Shown: in pieces, positions 13,326 through 24,475 of the stretch | Layout: the number at the start of each line of letters is the position of its first letter | How positions within the stretch are numbered: the stretch's first letter is position 1 | Origin: Gonapodya prolifera JEL478 | Taxonomy: Eukaryota; Monoblepharomycota; Monoblepharidomycetes; Monoblepharidales; Gonapodyaceae | Assembly: GCA_001574975.1 (NCBI GenBank) | Contig: KQ965808.1 | Span: forward strand, 62,001-126,000 | DNA: 64,000 bases | Direction of reading: 5' to 3' | Translations under genes and position numbers: made by a program | Notes under the pieces: generated by a model | Told to the model about the DNA's origin: nothing | What the model saw: the letters and a program-made list of their open reading frames with translations, nothing else | The model's database searches: none

Positions 13326-15328
13326 ATGTCTTTCCAGCGCGATGGGAACGTTGGCGCCGTCCAACGCCGGTCACCCTTCTCCGCGCCCTTTGCCCCCAAC
13401 CCTCGCGCCATGGCAGAGCGTCTCTTTTTCTCGCTGCACCGGGTCGCCATCGCGTCGACACTGTCTCTCCGCGTTCTGTTCCTCTTCGGAACGTTTGTGG
13501 GCGCACCGGGTTTGATATTCCGGATGAGGCGGATGGCACGGCGGCGCAACGAGAAACGCCTGAGGGAGGAGACGGAGCGGGCGCAGGCGGAGGAGGACGA
13601 GCGAGACGTGCTCGCGCGGTGTCGCTGTGGACGCGCTGGGCAGAGGAAGGCGGGGAGCGGATTTGGTTCCGAAGCAGGGACGCATGCGGCGGAGCGCGTT
13701 GCAGCGTGCGAGGTGCACGGAGCAGAGAGAGTCATTCTTACGCTCCAGGATATGCCCGAAGAAATTATGCTCAAAGTGTTGCGGTGGGTGCAGGTCTCTC
13801 ACGGTGGGTGGACCCCCGCACGCTGACACTGTGAACCTTCCACATCAGGTACTTAGACCCAATGGCTCTCACCCGCACAATCGCTCCGGTATCAAGGAAG
13901 TGGAGCCGGCTCGCGAACGAACAGACCCGTGAGTTGGCTAAGGGAATCCTGAACCTTTCCCCCATTATTTGCTCAACATACGTCTATTTCACAGTTTGGC
14001 GCTCCCACCTCGCTCGTGACTTCCCATTCCTCACCATCAACGTGCCCGAGGCCTCTCAATTCACCGAAGCCTCCCTGACCATGACCGAGAGCGGCGCCCC
14101 TTCAACACCTTCATCATCATTGGGTCCACCATCCCCCTTCCGCGTACTCTACCGCTCAACCTACCAATCAACCCCGCCCTACCTCCGCCCCAGCTTCCCC
14201 TCCCTCCTGCACACGCCCTCATACATCTCCGAAGACGACCTCGACGAGCACCTGGGCCCGGCCCACGTCGTTCGCTCCCAGTTCCGATGGACGCTCGACC
14301 TATGGAAATCCCTCTTTCTGCTGCCATTTCGGATCCTAGGAATCGCTCTGCTCCCTTTATTCTTCCTGGTCTCGTGGTTCGTCGTCGCCCGGCGCGCGCA
14401 CGGCGTCGGCGTCGGTGTCGCATGGCCCGCGTGGCCCGCATGGGCGGGAAACCTCGCCCCCTCCACGCGAACGCACTCCACGCCCAGCCTGCGTTTCTTC
14501 GCCGTGCAATTCGTGGCCGAAGGGTGGTACGCGATCCGCGACGCTATCAGTGACCTTCCCGACCACGACCGCACCCCGGGGGGGGTGCCCATCCTGTCGT
14601 CCCCACCCGTTCGATTCGCGATCGAACTGGGCAAATCCGGGCACGTCCTACTGGGCAACACGATCGGGTCCGCGCTTCTTTTTGTCGTGGACGAAATCGG
14701 CGCCATGGCCGCGTATCTCGCCGTGGGGATCACCACGGTCGCGACGGCCGGGGTGGGAATCTGGGGAAAACCCGCCAGCACCACGCCCACCCAATCCCCG
14801 CTTGCGAAAGTCCCCCTCACGCTGCTGTGGCTCGTGGCCGGGTGGACCCTCCTCTGTGTCCCCGTCCTCACCGTCCTCGGGTACCTCGTCGCCTTCGCGC
14901 CCGTGCTGTTCCTGTACGGCCTGTGGCCCATCGATTGGCTCCTCGACACCGCCCAACCCGCCGAAGACCTAACCTGCCACGGCCCCCTCAACCTGATCCC
15001 CTCCACATTCGACGAAACGCTCACCGCCATGGCTCCGACTGCCCAATTCGCGCTCGCGCTCCTCCTCCTCATCCTCTGGCTCCCTTGCCTCATCACCGTC
15101 TCCGAAACTGTTGTATCCTCCGTCGCCGACGAAGTCTCGCTCGCGACCGACGCCGCGACCGCCGCTACCCCCGGCGCGTCGTGGTCGCGCAAGGTGCCGA
15201 CGGCGTGCTTGGGGCTTATCCCGGTACTGTGCAAGTGGTGCACCTATGCGGTTCAGGCGGGAACGGCGGTCGGGATGGGATTGGGCGTGGCGGGGTGGAG
15301 TGTTGTGATGCTTGTGGCGAGAATGTGA
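13326..15328 (+). CDS. F-box protein with several membrane helices
   Basis: Three exons (13326-13783, 13849-13928, 13995-15328) join to 623 residues. Near residues 33-62 is a hydrophobic segment (HRVAIASTLSLRVLFLFGTF) followed by a basic, charged stretch. An F-box lies at about residues 139-185 and is built across both introns: LQDMPEEIMLKVLR, YLDPMALTRTIAPVSRKW and LWRSHLARDFPF. After it come at least four more hydrophobic segments, such as LPFRILGIALLPLFFLVSWF, LLWLVAGWTLLCVPVLTVLG, FALALLLLILWLPCLI and a C-terminal AVGMGLGVAGWSVVMLV. F-box proteins recruit substrates to SCF ligases and are usually soluble, so this would be a membrane-embedded adaptor. The 66-base second intron has no stop, so retention would also give an open frame. 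The substrate is unknown. Confidence 0.78.
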
Positions 15329-16004
15329 TTGGGCGTGGCGGTGGCGGTGGGAGGGTTGGGAGTGTCAATCGTCGCCGATCTTTTTCTTTCTTTTTGTGTT
15401 GCATCGCGCATGACGCATGGCGCATTTCTGGAGTATCCACTCTGCATCGTTGCGTGCGTACGTACTACACTCACTTACGATCCACTAGACTAGCTGTGTT
15501 AGATTGACCGACCACGTTACTACAAGTAGAATGACGGGACGCTAGGTGCGAGAGCCTTTACGCTTTATACGAGCCGACCAGTCATGTAATGGTCAAAGAG
15601 TTGGTCATAGAGTCTCTTTGTCACTTCATCAAGTTTACAGCTTTATACGTCCGGTCGTAATTTTTGTTCAGTTGATTCCTCGGGCCTCTGCCAACAGCTG
15701 GCAACGGGCGTGCATGAAACAGGGGCACCGACGCAGGTCGTGGACCGTGGTGAAGAGATCTATCTATTCTTTTGACATTTAGACTGTACAAGTTGAATAA
15801 AAGAACAAAGAAAACGTAACGCCGGCCAACAGGTTAAGTTGCCAAATGATTGCAGAATGACAATCGAAGAAGCGCCAAAAAAAAAAGAGGTTTCCTCCAG
15901 CCCTCCACTCCGCAAACTAACGCGCTGTCCATTGAGGCAACTGAATTACAGGTATCCAAGAAAAGTAAGTCGAGGGCGACGGGGCCGTTACTGGCGTAGA
16001 GAAA
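15329..16004. other. Intergenic region between convergent genes
   Basis: Convergent 3' flanks of the F-box membrane gene and the HHE gene. Nothing else recognised. A short A-tract occurs near 15880. Confidence 0.6.
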
Positions 16005-17345
16005 TTACGAGTCCTTGTGGAACTTGCTGTGAAGCTCCTTGAACTTCTCCATCACGGGGCCTGGAAGCGTTTCTGTGTTCGCGTAAACGTGGGAAGGAGA
16101 TGGAAGTCAGTACTTCGAATGCACGAAAAGGATGAGTGAGTTTGGTCGCTTACCCAAGACCTTGACGGGGACGTTTGCGACGGCCTCGGGGTCGTGGAAG
16201 TGGAGGCCGTCGACGGTCTAACATGGGGAACGATGAGCAGGTGTGAGGTCGAGGTCGAGGTTGAAGTTGAGGTTGTACCGCACGGGGAAGTGTTCAAGGA
16301 AACTCACTCGTTTGGCTGCGACAAAGATCTCGCCGAGGTCCTGAAGCTGGGCGTCGGGAAGGGCTTTAGCGAGGTGCACGAGGTCGTGGCGTTCTTCACT
16401 GCGCATGTGTTCTGGAGAGTGGAGTGGTTGAGATTGTTAGCGATGTCCTCGACCTGCCCGTCCCCACATAAGTACGATAGAAGTCGAGACACTCACTGTC
16501 CAGCATCGTCATCGCCTCGCTCATAAGCTCGTCAATGAACCGTCGCTGGTGCTTATCCGACGTGTCGACCGTTGTGAGCATGGTCTCGAGTTTGAGGAGT
16601 TGCGTCTCGACCTGACGGTGCTCGTTGCGGGACCGGTGCGGGTCCGAGTGGACGGCTTCCTTAAGGTTGTGCGAGAACTGCTTGAGGGCCGGGTAGACGA
16701 CGAGGTCTTCGGCGGCGGCGTGGAGGGAGGTTTCGCGGATGACTGGTGAGGGGAAATTGAAAAGGCAAATGAGGATTGAAGACAACGAGTTTCGAGGAGA
16801 GGGAGCAGGACTCACGCATTTTCAGGATTGAGATGCGGTTCGCATCTTCGTGTGCTGCGAGGTAGCGGTGGTGAAGGTCGCGGATGACTCTGTGATTGGT
16901 GATGTTGGATGGGAGGATGCGCAACCAATGTCCCGAGAGAGAAGATGATGAGCGTTCACTTGATAGCACCGCGAGAGCGATGCAAAGTAAAGGAATACTC
17001 ACTCATGGTCTCGCTTAATCAGGTCGTAAATCGTCGTGCGCTGGGCCTTGAATCTATCATGAGTCACCGCGTCCCGACCAACCAAACACGCCGAACGCTG
17101 ACCTTGTTCTCCGGTCCCTGCGAGCCCGTCATCTTCTTGACCGGGTGCTTGTCGACGCCCCAGATGCCGAGCCCCCTGTGGTTCATGTTGACCGCCGACC
17201 AGTAGTTCTGCGGATGCTCCTTGGGCGCCGTCGCGAGTGCGCGGGAGCAGCGGAGAGCGCATGAGGCGAGCGCGGCGAGAGATGGCGCGGAGACGGCAGA
17301 CGCGCGGAGAGCGAGCGATGCGGCGGTGGAAGATTGAGAAAGCAT
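16005..17345 (-). CDS. Hemerythrin-like HHE domain protein, likely mitochondrial
   Basis: Seven exons on the minus strand (17345-17103, 17046-17003, 16889-16816, 16742-16497, 16411-16308, 16217-16154, 16072-16005) give 280 residues. The first ~40 residues are Ser/Ala/Arg-rich without acids and resemble a mitochondrial presequence. The HHE region reads TTIYDLIKRDHE, then DLHHRYL, then SLHAAAEDLVVYP, then NEHRQVETQLLKLE and HMRSEERHDLVHL. These supply the spaced histidines and glutamates that bind a di-iron centre in hemerythrin-fold proteins. Fungal HHE proteins are linked to iron, oxygen or nitric oxide handling, but the role here is inferred. A degenerate second copy lies 2.3 kb to the right on the same strand (19661-20515). 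Confidence 0.87.
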
Positions 17346-18390
17346 TTTGTGTGATGGATGTGCGGGGGATGCGGGGGTTTATATGGGTGCTATCTGCTGC
17401 GGACATCGCAGGTTTGTCGAGTCATCGCTGCGAAGGTCGGAACACCCGAACACCTGATGGTGCTGCAATCCACACAATTCATCGCGGAATAAGAACTGAT
17501 TCGTCTTGGTTTCAGTATCCTTTCCTCGGGAGTCTTATCTGATCATATTTTCGGTACCGGTGTCAACACCGGGGCGAACGAAACACACGCAGTGCCACCT
17601 CTTCAAACACGCGCTTACATTCACACAGAGAGCAGTCTTGTCTGTTCTGGCTCTCTCGGTTGACAGCCCCTCCTGCTCCCTCGGTACCTAGTTCCTGTAC
17701 TTCCGCCGGATGAGGAAGGCCGATCTCGCGAACAGTGGCTCAAGTCACAATAAGACTTCGTAATCATATGTGACCCAATACTTTTAAAATGGTTTTGCGA
17801 GCGACTGGCACCACATCAATGTCGTTCTGAACACTGCGATTGAGTCGGAGTCCGTGATGCACATTTTAGAAACACTCGGCGCTATAACTACTCTTTGTGG
17901 CGCCCAAATGCATCTGATAACCATTGCATCTACGAAAGTTGACCTTCCACGGGTATCATTCCGTTACCCCGTTTGCTGAACTTCGTGTTGGCACGGTGTC
18001 GGACCCAGCCGCCTGGCAACTCACCCTCTCTCACCACCAGGTTCTTTCGTCTATTCCTCGAATCTTCCGCAAAGCACCTTCCCCACCGCAACCTTTCCTT
18101 CACCTTCGACACCTCCTCTCGAACGACCGCGCACCAAACCAAGCCCAGATTCTCGGCGACCGGTGCTTGAGCGTTCATGGCCACCCCGAGTTTCTCTCGA
18201 GAAAGACGACTGGAGGGGCTCGAGTGGGGTGTGTTCAATTACAAACAAGTCATTTGCATTGCAGGATTCACTTGCATGATGTATATCACTTAATGAAATC
18301 AATATTTGTTGAGAGACCCTTCGAAAGAAGGTGACCACGCCCGCTGCAACCACTCTCTCAACGTGTCAACCGGGCAAAAAAACCCTTATC
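17346..18390. other. Intergenic region
   Basis: About 1 kb with no supported gene. It includes the promoter side of the HHE gene, whose ATG is at 17345. Open stretches on both strands near 17930-18240 have no recognisable motif. Confidence 0.5.
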
Positions 18391-19340
18391 TCTCAGGCGG
18401 AGCTCATTTCGAAAGCGGACGAGATCCTCGAGCGGATGGAGAACCGTGACGATGGCTACCGACGTACAATCGCGGAGTTCAACATGCGGTTGTGGGCACC
18501 CGTCGCCGCGGCAGGGGACGATACCAAGCGCTACGACGAGGCACTGGCACGTGCTACCGACGCCATCGTAGAACTGTGGGGCGATCCCCGTTTAGGCGGT
18601 GGTACAGAGCAGGTGCGCGCGCAATCCAACCAAGCGCAAGGTTCTGAGCGTTCTCCTGGCGAGCACGGTTGGGAAGAATCTGGCCATTTACTGTTATTCA
18701 GCAACTGCGACGGAGAGATCCGTCGCATTGTCGAGCTTTTTCGCCCGGACTTCATACCAGTCTCGTCCACTTCGACGACCCCTCGTTCAACCTACTATCC
18801 AGATACCTCGAGAACGTATCATACTTCCCTGCCAAATCGTTCAATGTTTCTTCAGGGCGTTCTGAGCCTCAACGGCGGGAAAGCGGTTGGCTCGATGCCA
18901 GTAGCCGGCTCTATCTTTTGGGAAGGCTCATAACACCGGAGATGAGCGCAGAGTCCGCACCCTATCTTTGAATCGAGGCGGCAAGAAGTCAAAATCTCCT
19001 GAATATTCTATCGGATATTTTTTGTTGTGCTAAAGAGGGTTCTATTTCCAGTGACACTGAGGCGGCGCTCAACTTGTATAAATGGCGCTAGTCGCAGTTT
19101 CGGTCCCATTTCGGATTGCTACTTCCACTATGCTACGCTAGGGTGAAACCTCAGGAGGGAGCCTTCAAAAGAACTCCCGCCGAGTATTGGAAGGACTGCA
19201 AAAGTGATGATCTCGAGTCGGTCTGCACTGCAATCGGATGCACCAACCTGGCACCCAAAAAAGACATGCGCGCGGCGCCAAATAGCGATGTCCTGTGACG
19301 CAGTCTGCCAGAAAGCACACTGGAATCGTCGTGACGGTGA
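18391..19340 (+). pseudogene. Decayed MYND zinc-finger protein gene
   Basis: The left part holds a family signature also seen at 29407 and 29596: ILERMENRDDGYRRTIAEF (others read VLSKMEHRADGYRRTIGD). Matching segments then alternate among three frames: RKVLSVLLASTVGKNLAIY, IRRIVELFRPDFIPV and FDDPSFNLLSRYLENV. At the right end, 19222-19335, a MYND finger remains (VCTAIGCTNLAPKK, then QIAMSCDAVCQKAHW). It is split by a frameshift at an A-run and has lost the usual tyrosine and one cysteine. MYND fingers bind proline-rich peptides. With several frame changes this copy is not functional. Confidence 0.65.
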
Positions 19341-19660
19341 GGGTTCTTCGTCATTCGTCCTAATCTGATGTAAAATATTATTATGCATGCCGTCTATGGT
19401 CCTGAAAAAGAGCTGGCGCTCATCAAATGGGGTGTAATTAATGTGCTTCTCAATTTAATGTTCACTCTTTTCGAAACATATCTGTACACCCCGTTCCGTG
19501 TGCCATTTTGCACTCCATCAATGAGAAACCTACTGTGCCTTTTGCTTCGCTTCGTCCTCATCGGCAAACTTTCGGGTCAGATCCTTCAATCTGTCCACAA
19601 GTGCAGCAGGCAACGCGGTTTCGTCAAAATGATGTGATCAGCTTCAGCTTGTGAACGGGG

Positions 19661-20515
19661 CTAGAGACGCTCTTTGTTTATCTCGCCTGCGATCTCCAGC
19701 ACGCCACCAGTGTCTGGAGCCGAAGGGTAAGGACGGGTCGGAGAGAACTTGTGGTCCAAGGAGCGTTTCATCAATACCGAAATCGACTTCTTCTCAATGA
19801 AGCTCACCTTGCGCGCCTTCTGGAAGATATCACCCAGCTCCTCGAGATTCTCCGCCTTGAGCGACGTTTTGAGCTGCACAAGGTCCGACGTCTCCTCGAA
19901 ACGCATATGTTCTATGTGAGTGAATCTGATCAGTCCCACCAATTCAACATGGAAGGTCTGATCACATTCGTCGCTCACCATCGAGACCCTTCATCACGGC
20001 CGCAACAGCATCATCGACCACCTTTCTTCAATTCTCGCTTCCCAAATCCACCTTCTCCATGATAATGTCGAGATCCACAAGGCCCTTCTTCAGCTTTGTG
20101 TGTCCCGCTCTCAGGCTGGCCGCGTCAGCACCGTACTCAGAGGTCGTGCTCGAAGGTGGACCAGTCATCGTAGGTTCGCCGACTTCTCAGTGGTCAGAAT
20201 AGAGGGACGCACCGGAAATATGGTCGAGCGTCGGGTAAAGGATGAGTTCTTCGGCAGTCGAGTGGAGCGAGATGGCTCTGATGACTTCGGTAATAGTCAC
20301 TCGTTGGGATCGGAAGAATGACGCCTCTTGTGACTCACGTGAGTGAATAACTTTGGTCTTTTCATCGACGGATCCTGCCAGGTGGTAGCGCCAGTTGAGC
20401 GAACGTATCGTGCTTGGTTTTCGAAATTGGGTTGACGTCACTCCTTTTGGTACGAAGACAGCAAGGGCGCCTCACTTGTGGTCCCTCTTAATGAGTTCAT
20501 CCAGCAGGAGAGACC
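19661..20515 (-). pseudogene. Decayed second hemerythrin (HHE) gene
   Basis: The gene parallels the intact HHE gene at 16005-17345, including intron positions. Recognisable pieces are LLDELIKRDH, IRSLNWRYHLAGSVDEK, LIRAISLHSTAEELILYP, LRAGHTKLKKGLVDLDIIME and HMRFEETSDLVQL. A TGA at 20030-20028 falls in frame in the helix between the last two pieces. The frame also does not connect between TLDHIS and the downstream helix. The final piece, ELGDIFQKARK, runs past the expected donor to a stop at 19661. No N-terminal presequence exon is recognisable to the right. I call it a pseudogene; a stop-codon readthrough gene is less likely because of the second frame problem. Confidence 0.7.
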
Positions 20516-21330
20516 TGCGGTCCTAGAGACAAGTCACGCAGGAGGTAAGTTCCATTGGAAAGACAGCGTGAATCACATGACGACCTCGTCTGCGCCCCCA
20601 AAATGTGGATTATCCAGCATTTCGTCACTCTCCAGAGGGATAGACCTGCTTATTCCCTCACGGTGTTTGCCGGTCTCCACGTTCGGGCCACGACTTGGAC
20701 TGAAGGCGCCCCCTGAGCCTAGGAACAGCGGATGGGACTCGCAAGGGGTGAGGAAAATGCACGAGAAAGTGTGGGGGAGGTCAAGCGAGACAGATGGAGG
20801 GAAGTGCGGAGCATCATTAGTGTCCATGGAGGGTTGGATGGTTTCACCGCTCTTTGCCATTAAAACTCAGCATCATTATGACTCAATTTTCTGTTAGTCA
20901 AATTGACTGGTATATCCAAAACATGATGAAAAACGTATTTTCAAAAAGGATCCGCGACATTAAGAATCTCGGGCCACGTGACAAATGTCCGTGTCTGAAA
21001 AAGTCTATCAGTGAATGCTTGTCATCCATTTTTCGACACGGAGAAAGAAAGTTTCTTAGGCGTCGCAAATTATCAAAGTATTCGACAAATATAGACCACG
21101 TCCAATTCTGAACCGACAGAGCAAAAAAAAAGGCCCCTCACCTCTCCGAGCTCTCTTCCACTTGGCTGGACGGAGCGCACTGTACAATCACATTCTACTG
21201 TCTGTACGTCGTCTCATCGCGACATTCATGCTTCAACATTATGGCTGCAACTCCCTTGTTGATTGACGATCAACCACCGTCTCCACAGCCAATTGTCACT
21301 TGACATAGCTGCAACACCTTCTCCATCGAC
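20516..21330. other. Intergenic region, AT-rich to the right
   Basis: No recognised gene. An open stretch of 85 codons at 20854-21111 is AT-rich and has no motif. Confidence 0.5.
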
Positions 21331-21818
21331 ATGTACTCTGACTTTGAGTCCGGCCAAGTGTCCGCGAATCCTGACACCATTCTTGAATGTTTAGGCGCGA
21401 TTTTCGCCGGCGCACCACCTCTCATTCCTCCCATCACCTTCTCTACTCTCATCACGGAACTCACAAACGCCGGTATGTGCCTCCCATATCCGTCACGAGC
21501 CGACTCCATGTAACGTACCCGATTTCCTAACGACCGCGCGTACGTACCCTAGACGTACGTTCGCGGAGCACTGTTCCCTCCACAAGCGTGTACGGACCAA
21601 ATAGGCAGGACGTGGAGAAGGAGGCGCTGGCGAAGGCATTGATGGCCGCAAGGCGAAAGAGTCTTCCTGGAACGATGGAGTCAGGGTGGAGGCTTACCTT
21701 CTGGGAAGGGCGAAGACCATTGAGCCGGAGCGTGGAAAGGAAAGGGAAGCAGACGGTGCAGCAGGAGGTGTTGCGAGGGCAGGAGAGGAGGCAGTGCAGT
21801 GGGCAACTGAGAACATAA
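21331..21818 (+). CDS. Small hypothetical protein
   Basis: Exons 21331-21472 and 21553-21818 join to 135 residues. The first part is MYSDFESGQVSANPDTILEC followed by a hydrophobic, proline-containing stretch. The second part is basic, with EKEALAKALMAARRK and WRLTFWEGRR. No known domain is seen. The second exon starts within a GC-rich word (CGCGGAGCACTGT at 21562-21574) that is also present in the RING-H2 intron at 8796-8808, so the true splice site may lie elsewhere. A short upstream frame at 21241 (20 codons) could be a leader. Support is limited to the matching frames and good splice signals. Confidence 0.4.
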
Positions 21819-22005
21819 AGAAAGTAATACGGATGAAAGGACATGGATTTAAGATCCGGCAATGATTGTATGAACAAATTTAAGGCTCTTCCTCACTGTT
21901 TCTTCCAGAAAGAAAGGAGGACTGAGGAGCTGTCTGCAGGGCCGGTCACGGAACGTTGCATGTGACGAAAATCAAAACCAAATACAGAATTTATTCGACA
22001 ACTTT

Positions 22006-23858
22006 ATGTCTGCTACTCTCGACGCACAGCTCATCGATGCTGTAGAAACAGGGCGGTTGGCCAATGCTATTGAGTTGATTGAACTTGGGGCGAGTCCGAA
22101 CGCACGTAAGAGGGTGACACTAAAGGCGAAGGTTGATGACGGCCGGGGCGGATTTGAGTGGAAGGAGAATACGATAGAGTGCGAGAGTGCGCTGGCGCTT
22201 GCCGTGCTACGCGCCAAGGTCGAATATGTCCGAATGCTGCTTGATAAGGGAGCGACTGTCGCTGGCGAAGTGAACTGGAAGACCAGCTTCTGGGTGGGCA
22301 GTCGGAACTGGACATCGCATGAATGGGAGTTCGAGAGATGGCAGTCAGCGTACCGTTTCCCCAATCTGCTGACTGTGGCTGTCGGGCGTGGAGGGACAGT
22401 GACTGGTCGTTTTGGAGACACAGCCGAAGCTCCAAACAGCGAAGGAAAACTCGCGGTCAGCCTGAAAGGTGGCATAGTCGAAATCAAGCACCCGGCCAAA
22501 TGGAGGGACGTCTTTTGGGGGTTCACTCTGCGACCCAACAAGGAGATTGTCCAATTGCTCCTCGCATACGGCGCACAAGTCACCAACACCGAGCTAAACG
22601 CTGCTCGCAAAACTTCAAATCAAGAATTCCTTCAAATCCTTGAGTCGCACCAGCGCAGCACCATTCCTCCAGGTCGCCTGCCAGCTCCCAGAACAGCTTC
22701 CCCGCTAGAGCTTGCCAACGCTGCGCAAGATCCACAGATTCAAGAATTTACCGCACGCCTTGTAACTTTAAATACTCGTGCAGTAGCGGCGGAAAGGAAA
22801 GCACTTGTTGCAGAGAGGTGTGTTCTTGTCGTCCAAGCGGGGCCCAGCGTGGTTTGTCCTAACAGGTGCCGCTCACCACCAGAACTCTTACGGAATTAGA
22901 GGCAGACATTGCTACCCTGCAGAATCGCATCTTTACTCTTGATGCAGAAGACTCCGTCTTGCGGAATGAGGTCAATACCCTTCGCTACCTCATTTCAATG
23001 CTTGATCAAGAAGTCTCCACGCTTCGCAGTCGCAACACTGCGTTGGACCAAGAGGTCTCAAACTTTCGTATTAGCAACTCCAGTCTTGAGCAAGAGAGCA
23101 CAGCCCTACGCCTCGACCTTCCAACCCTCAGGCAGGAGACTTCGTCTCTCCGCAATGAAAACTCCTCATTGCGACATGAGATTGCTTCACTTCGCTCCCA
23201 AAATGCAGCCCTCCTCGCCGAAAGCACTGCTCTCCGCTCCCGATTTGCAGCACGACCTCAAAGGCAGCTTGACCGTCCACCAACTAGTGTCTGTCATATA
23301 ATGTTCGCAATTGCAAACTACGAATCTACCAACGTCGACGAAATTGATTTTGCGGTCGGGGACGGGATTTTTGTTAACTTTGCTTATGCTGATGGGTGGG
23401 GATCCGTGAGTGAACCAAACCCTCCTGAATTCTTCGTTGCCATGCATTGACACACAACAATGTTACAGGGCTTCCACACCACCTCCCAGGTGTCAGGATA
23501 CTTCCCTCTTTCTTATGTAACTCCTGACCCGCCGGACAGGAGCAGATTCCCGGCCATTCCCGCTGCCATACCTCCCACAATCACCCGCTTGGACTGCCTC
23601 CGTCGATTCTCCGGTCAACAGGTACCAACCGAACTGCATGTAGTGGGAGATGTGGCGAATGTCACAAGAACGGTGGTGGGACGTGCTGCTGGGCCGTATG
23701 CGGGGAGTACCGTTATTAACCAGGTTCAGGAGCAGGAGTCATTGTGGTGGGATGGGCTTGCTGTTACGCAACCAGGAAGGGCGGACAGGACGACTGAGGT
23801 GGATGTGGAGACAGTGGCACTTCACGTGAGGTCAGCCGCAGGTGCGAATGAGCAGTAG
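22006..23858 (+). CDS. Ankyrin, coiled-coil and SH3 domain protein
   Basis: Three exons (22006-22817, 22883-23405, 23469-23858) give 574 residues. Residues 1-90 and ~185-215 are ankyrin-like (IELIELGASPNA, YVRMLLDKGATVAG, IVQLLLAYGAQVTN). Residues ~280-410 form a regular coiled coil with 7-residue periodicity (TLRSRNTALDQEVSNFR, SLRNENSSLRHEIASLR). An SH3 domain follows: FAIANYESTNVDEIDFAVGD, YADGWG, then GFHTTSQVSGYFPLSYV, with the intron inside the domain. The C-terminal ~115 residues show no known motif. The protein is probably a cytoplasmic scaffold that binds proline-rich partners, as inferred from the domains. All lengths and phases agree. Confidence 0.85.
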
Positions 23859-24475
23859 CAATGGAGTCAGCTCACGGAAAGGGAGTGGGTGGTGAGATGT
23901 TTGGGATTGAAAGGGTCACAAGCTGAGCAGTTGCAACCGAAGTGTTTCATCCTTGAGAAGATATCCTCAAGCGCAGTGTGTATACTTAAGAACTGAAGCT
24001 GGAAGTTTTTCGTTGGCTAATTGTGTAATGCGCCTCTCCATTACATTGCACTCAATATTTTTCCTCCCCCAGCTTCCTGCAGATGATGAGAACCTAAAGA
24101 TAAAATAGGTATGCACATATAACAAAACCAGGAGAAAGCGCTGCTGCAACCGCAGTCTCAACTAAACAAATTGTCCGGACGTAAAATCGCCTGTTGAAGC
24201 CGCTGCGAAGTGCGAAGTGGAGCGCAAGCACAGGTCCATAAAGAGGAGTGACCGCGGGGGACGAAGATGTCGCATGGAGGGTTGGCAACAAATTTTTCAT
24301 TCCGGAATGAACATTGCATTGGTGCTATGGGCGTGTACTAAGTCTTGGTTCCAGGGTTCTCTATCAGGCAAGAGGTATGGTCATGCATTGTGATGGCGTG
24401 GATTTTATAACAATTAAATGGCCACAGTACGATAACTCTTCCCACAAGGCAAAGCGATGAAGACGATTGCAATTG
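23859..24475. other. Intergenic region
   Basis: No supported gene. The DNA is AT-rich and separates two convergent units. Confidence 0.5.

Noticed and set aside
14179-15243. Long minus-strand frame opposite the F-box membrane gene
   Set aside because: It is an antisense shadow in GC-rich coding DNA. The plus strand carries the F-box motifs, helices and good introns.
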